Positions 21,137-21,448 of a stretch of 21,448 nucleotides of DNA are shown one piece after another. The position numbers were made by a program, and so were the translations under genes. The notes under the pieces were generated by a model. The model saw only the letters and a list, made by a program, of their open reading frames with translations, was not told the origin of the DNA and ran no database searches. Location: the NCBI GenBank assembly GCA_027055005.1, contig JALUNR010000226.1:1-21448 (forward strand), read 5' to 3'. Every line of letters begins with the position of its first letter. Positions within the stretch are counted from its first letter, which is position 1. Source of the stretch: Campylobacterales bacterium. GTDB taxonomy: Bacteria > Campylobacterota > Campylobacteria > Campylobacterales > QNZT01.

Positions 21137-21448
21137 TTACTTTATAGCTTCTTCTATTTTCTCTATCGGATTTGTTTTTTTGTTTCTAGGGTCAGTTATA
21201 TAAGCATATAGTGGTACATATATCAAAGTCAAAAGTGTTCCAACTATAAGTCCACCTACTGCAACATCTGCCAAAGGTGAAAGTCTCTCCAAACCTACTG
21301 CTTGCTCTAGTGCAATAGGTATCATACCAGCAATAGTTCCAAAAGCAGTCATCATAACAGGACGAAATCTAACTCTTACACTCTCTAGTGCTGCATCAAA
21401 TGGAGTTTTACCCTCTTTTTCATACTCTTTATAAAAGTCTATAAGAAG
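21137..21448 (-). CDS. RND efflux permease, C-terminal end only
   Basis: The last 103 residues of an inner-membrane RND-superfamily transporter that continues beyond the right edge. The visible part begins LLIDFYKEYEKEGKTPFDAA, followed by SVRVRFRPVMMTAFGTIAGMIP, then VGGLIVGTLLTLIYVPLYAYI, the typical helices 11 and 12 and the cytoplasmic loop of AcrB/CzcA-type pumps, and a polar tail of about 18 residues. It acts with a periplasmic adaptor and outer-membrane channel, which are not visible here. The substrate cannot be told from this piece. Its stop is at 21137 and a hairpin follows. Confidence 0.93.
   Translation of the reverse strand, partial: LLIDFYKEYEKEGKTPFDAALESVRVRFRPVMMTAFGTIAGMIPIALEQAVGLERLSPLADVAVGGLIVGTLLTLIYVPLYAYITDPRNKKTNPIEKIEEAIK

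Noticed and set aside
1..21448. CRISPR array, tRNA, rRNA, insertion sequence or prophage
   Set aside because: No evenly spaced direct repeats, cloverleaf-like segments, transposase or phage-like genes were seen while reading both strands; the only mobile-like units are the toxin-antitoxin pair and the crcB cassette.

Overview
The window is a piece of an AT-rich chromosome from a member of the Campylobacterota (formerly Epsilonproteobacteria), most like a sulfur-oxidising Sulfurimonas- or Arcobacter-type organism. The reasons are a periplasmic Sox block without SoxXAB (soxC-soxD-soxY-soxZ plus a DUF302 gene), an acpP-fabF-accA lipid cluster, short AT-rich spacers, and family-typical lengths of DnaG, PyrC and SoxD. 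No rRNA, tRNA, IS element, integrase or CRISPR array was seen. The genus is an inference.

Layout. (1) 1-3169, minus strand: acpP, fabF, accA and two small genes of unknown function, the last cut by the window edge. A strong hairpin terminator lies directly after acpP. (2) 3295-4169: the fluoride-exporter cassette DUF190-crcB, followed by an in-frame but startless coding remnant. (3) 4220-8885, minus: soxC-soxD-soxY-soxZ, a DUF302 membrane-anchored protein and an unrecognised secreted protein. SoxYZ carries the sulfur intermediate and SoxCD (molybdenum/haem sulfane dehydrogenase) oxidises it. (4) 9039-10506, plus: a MOSC-domain protein and a YeiH-family putative sulfate exporter, divergent from soxC, so Mo-cofactor/sulfur handling and possible sulfate export sit next to the sulfur-oxidising enzyme. 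(5) 10538-15140, minus: one tight five-gene run made of a subtilisin-like lipoprotein, a separate secreted propeptide-like protein, pyrC, and an unusual flavoprotein/iron-sulfur pair of the succinate dehydrogenase/fumarate reductase family without a membrane anchor.

(6) 15166-19146, plus: dnaG, a PP-loop ATPase with a predicted RNA-binding tail, a RHH/PIN toxin-antitoxin pair with its own palindromic promoter, and two small conserved genes (YwbE and YaiI/YqxD families). (7) 19126-21448, minus: the C-terminal end of an RND pump, then a run of a CMD-family protein, a thioredoxin-fold-like protein, a two-pore-helix-type ion channel with an odd filter, and a YgjP-type HExxH protein.

Best candidates for new biology are the split subtilase/propeptide pair; the Sdh/Frd-like pair that has lost the covalent-FAD histidine, gained a cysteine for a second [4Fe-4S] cluster and lacks both its C-terminal segment and an anchor; the two accessory proteins riding with soxCDYZ; and the CMD/thioredoxin-like/channel operon. 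Several annotated starts were moved or read as TTG/GTG on Shine-Dalgarno evidence (soxY, pyrC, sdhA-like, antitoxin; fabF TTG; sdhB-like and channel GTG).
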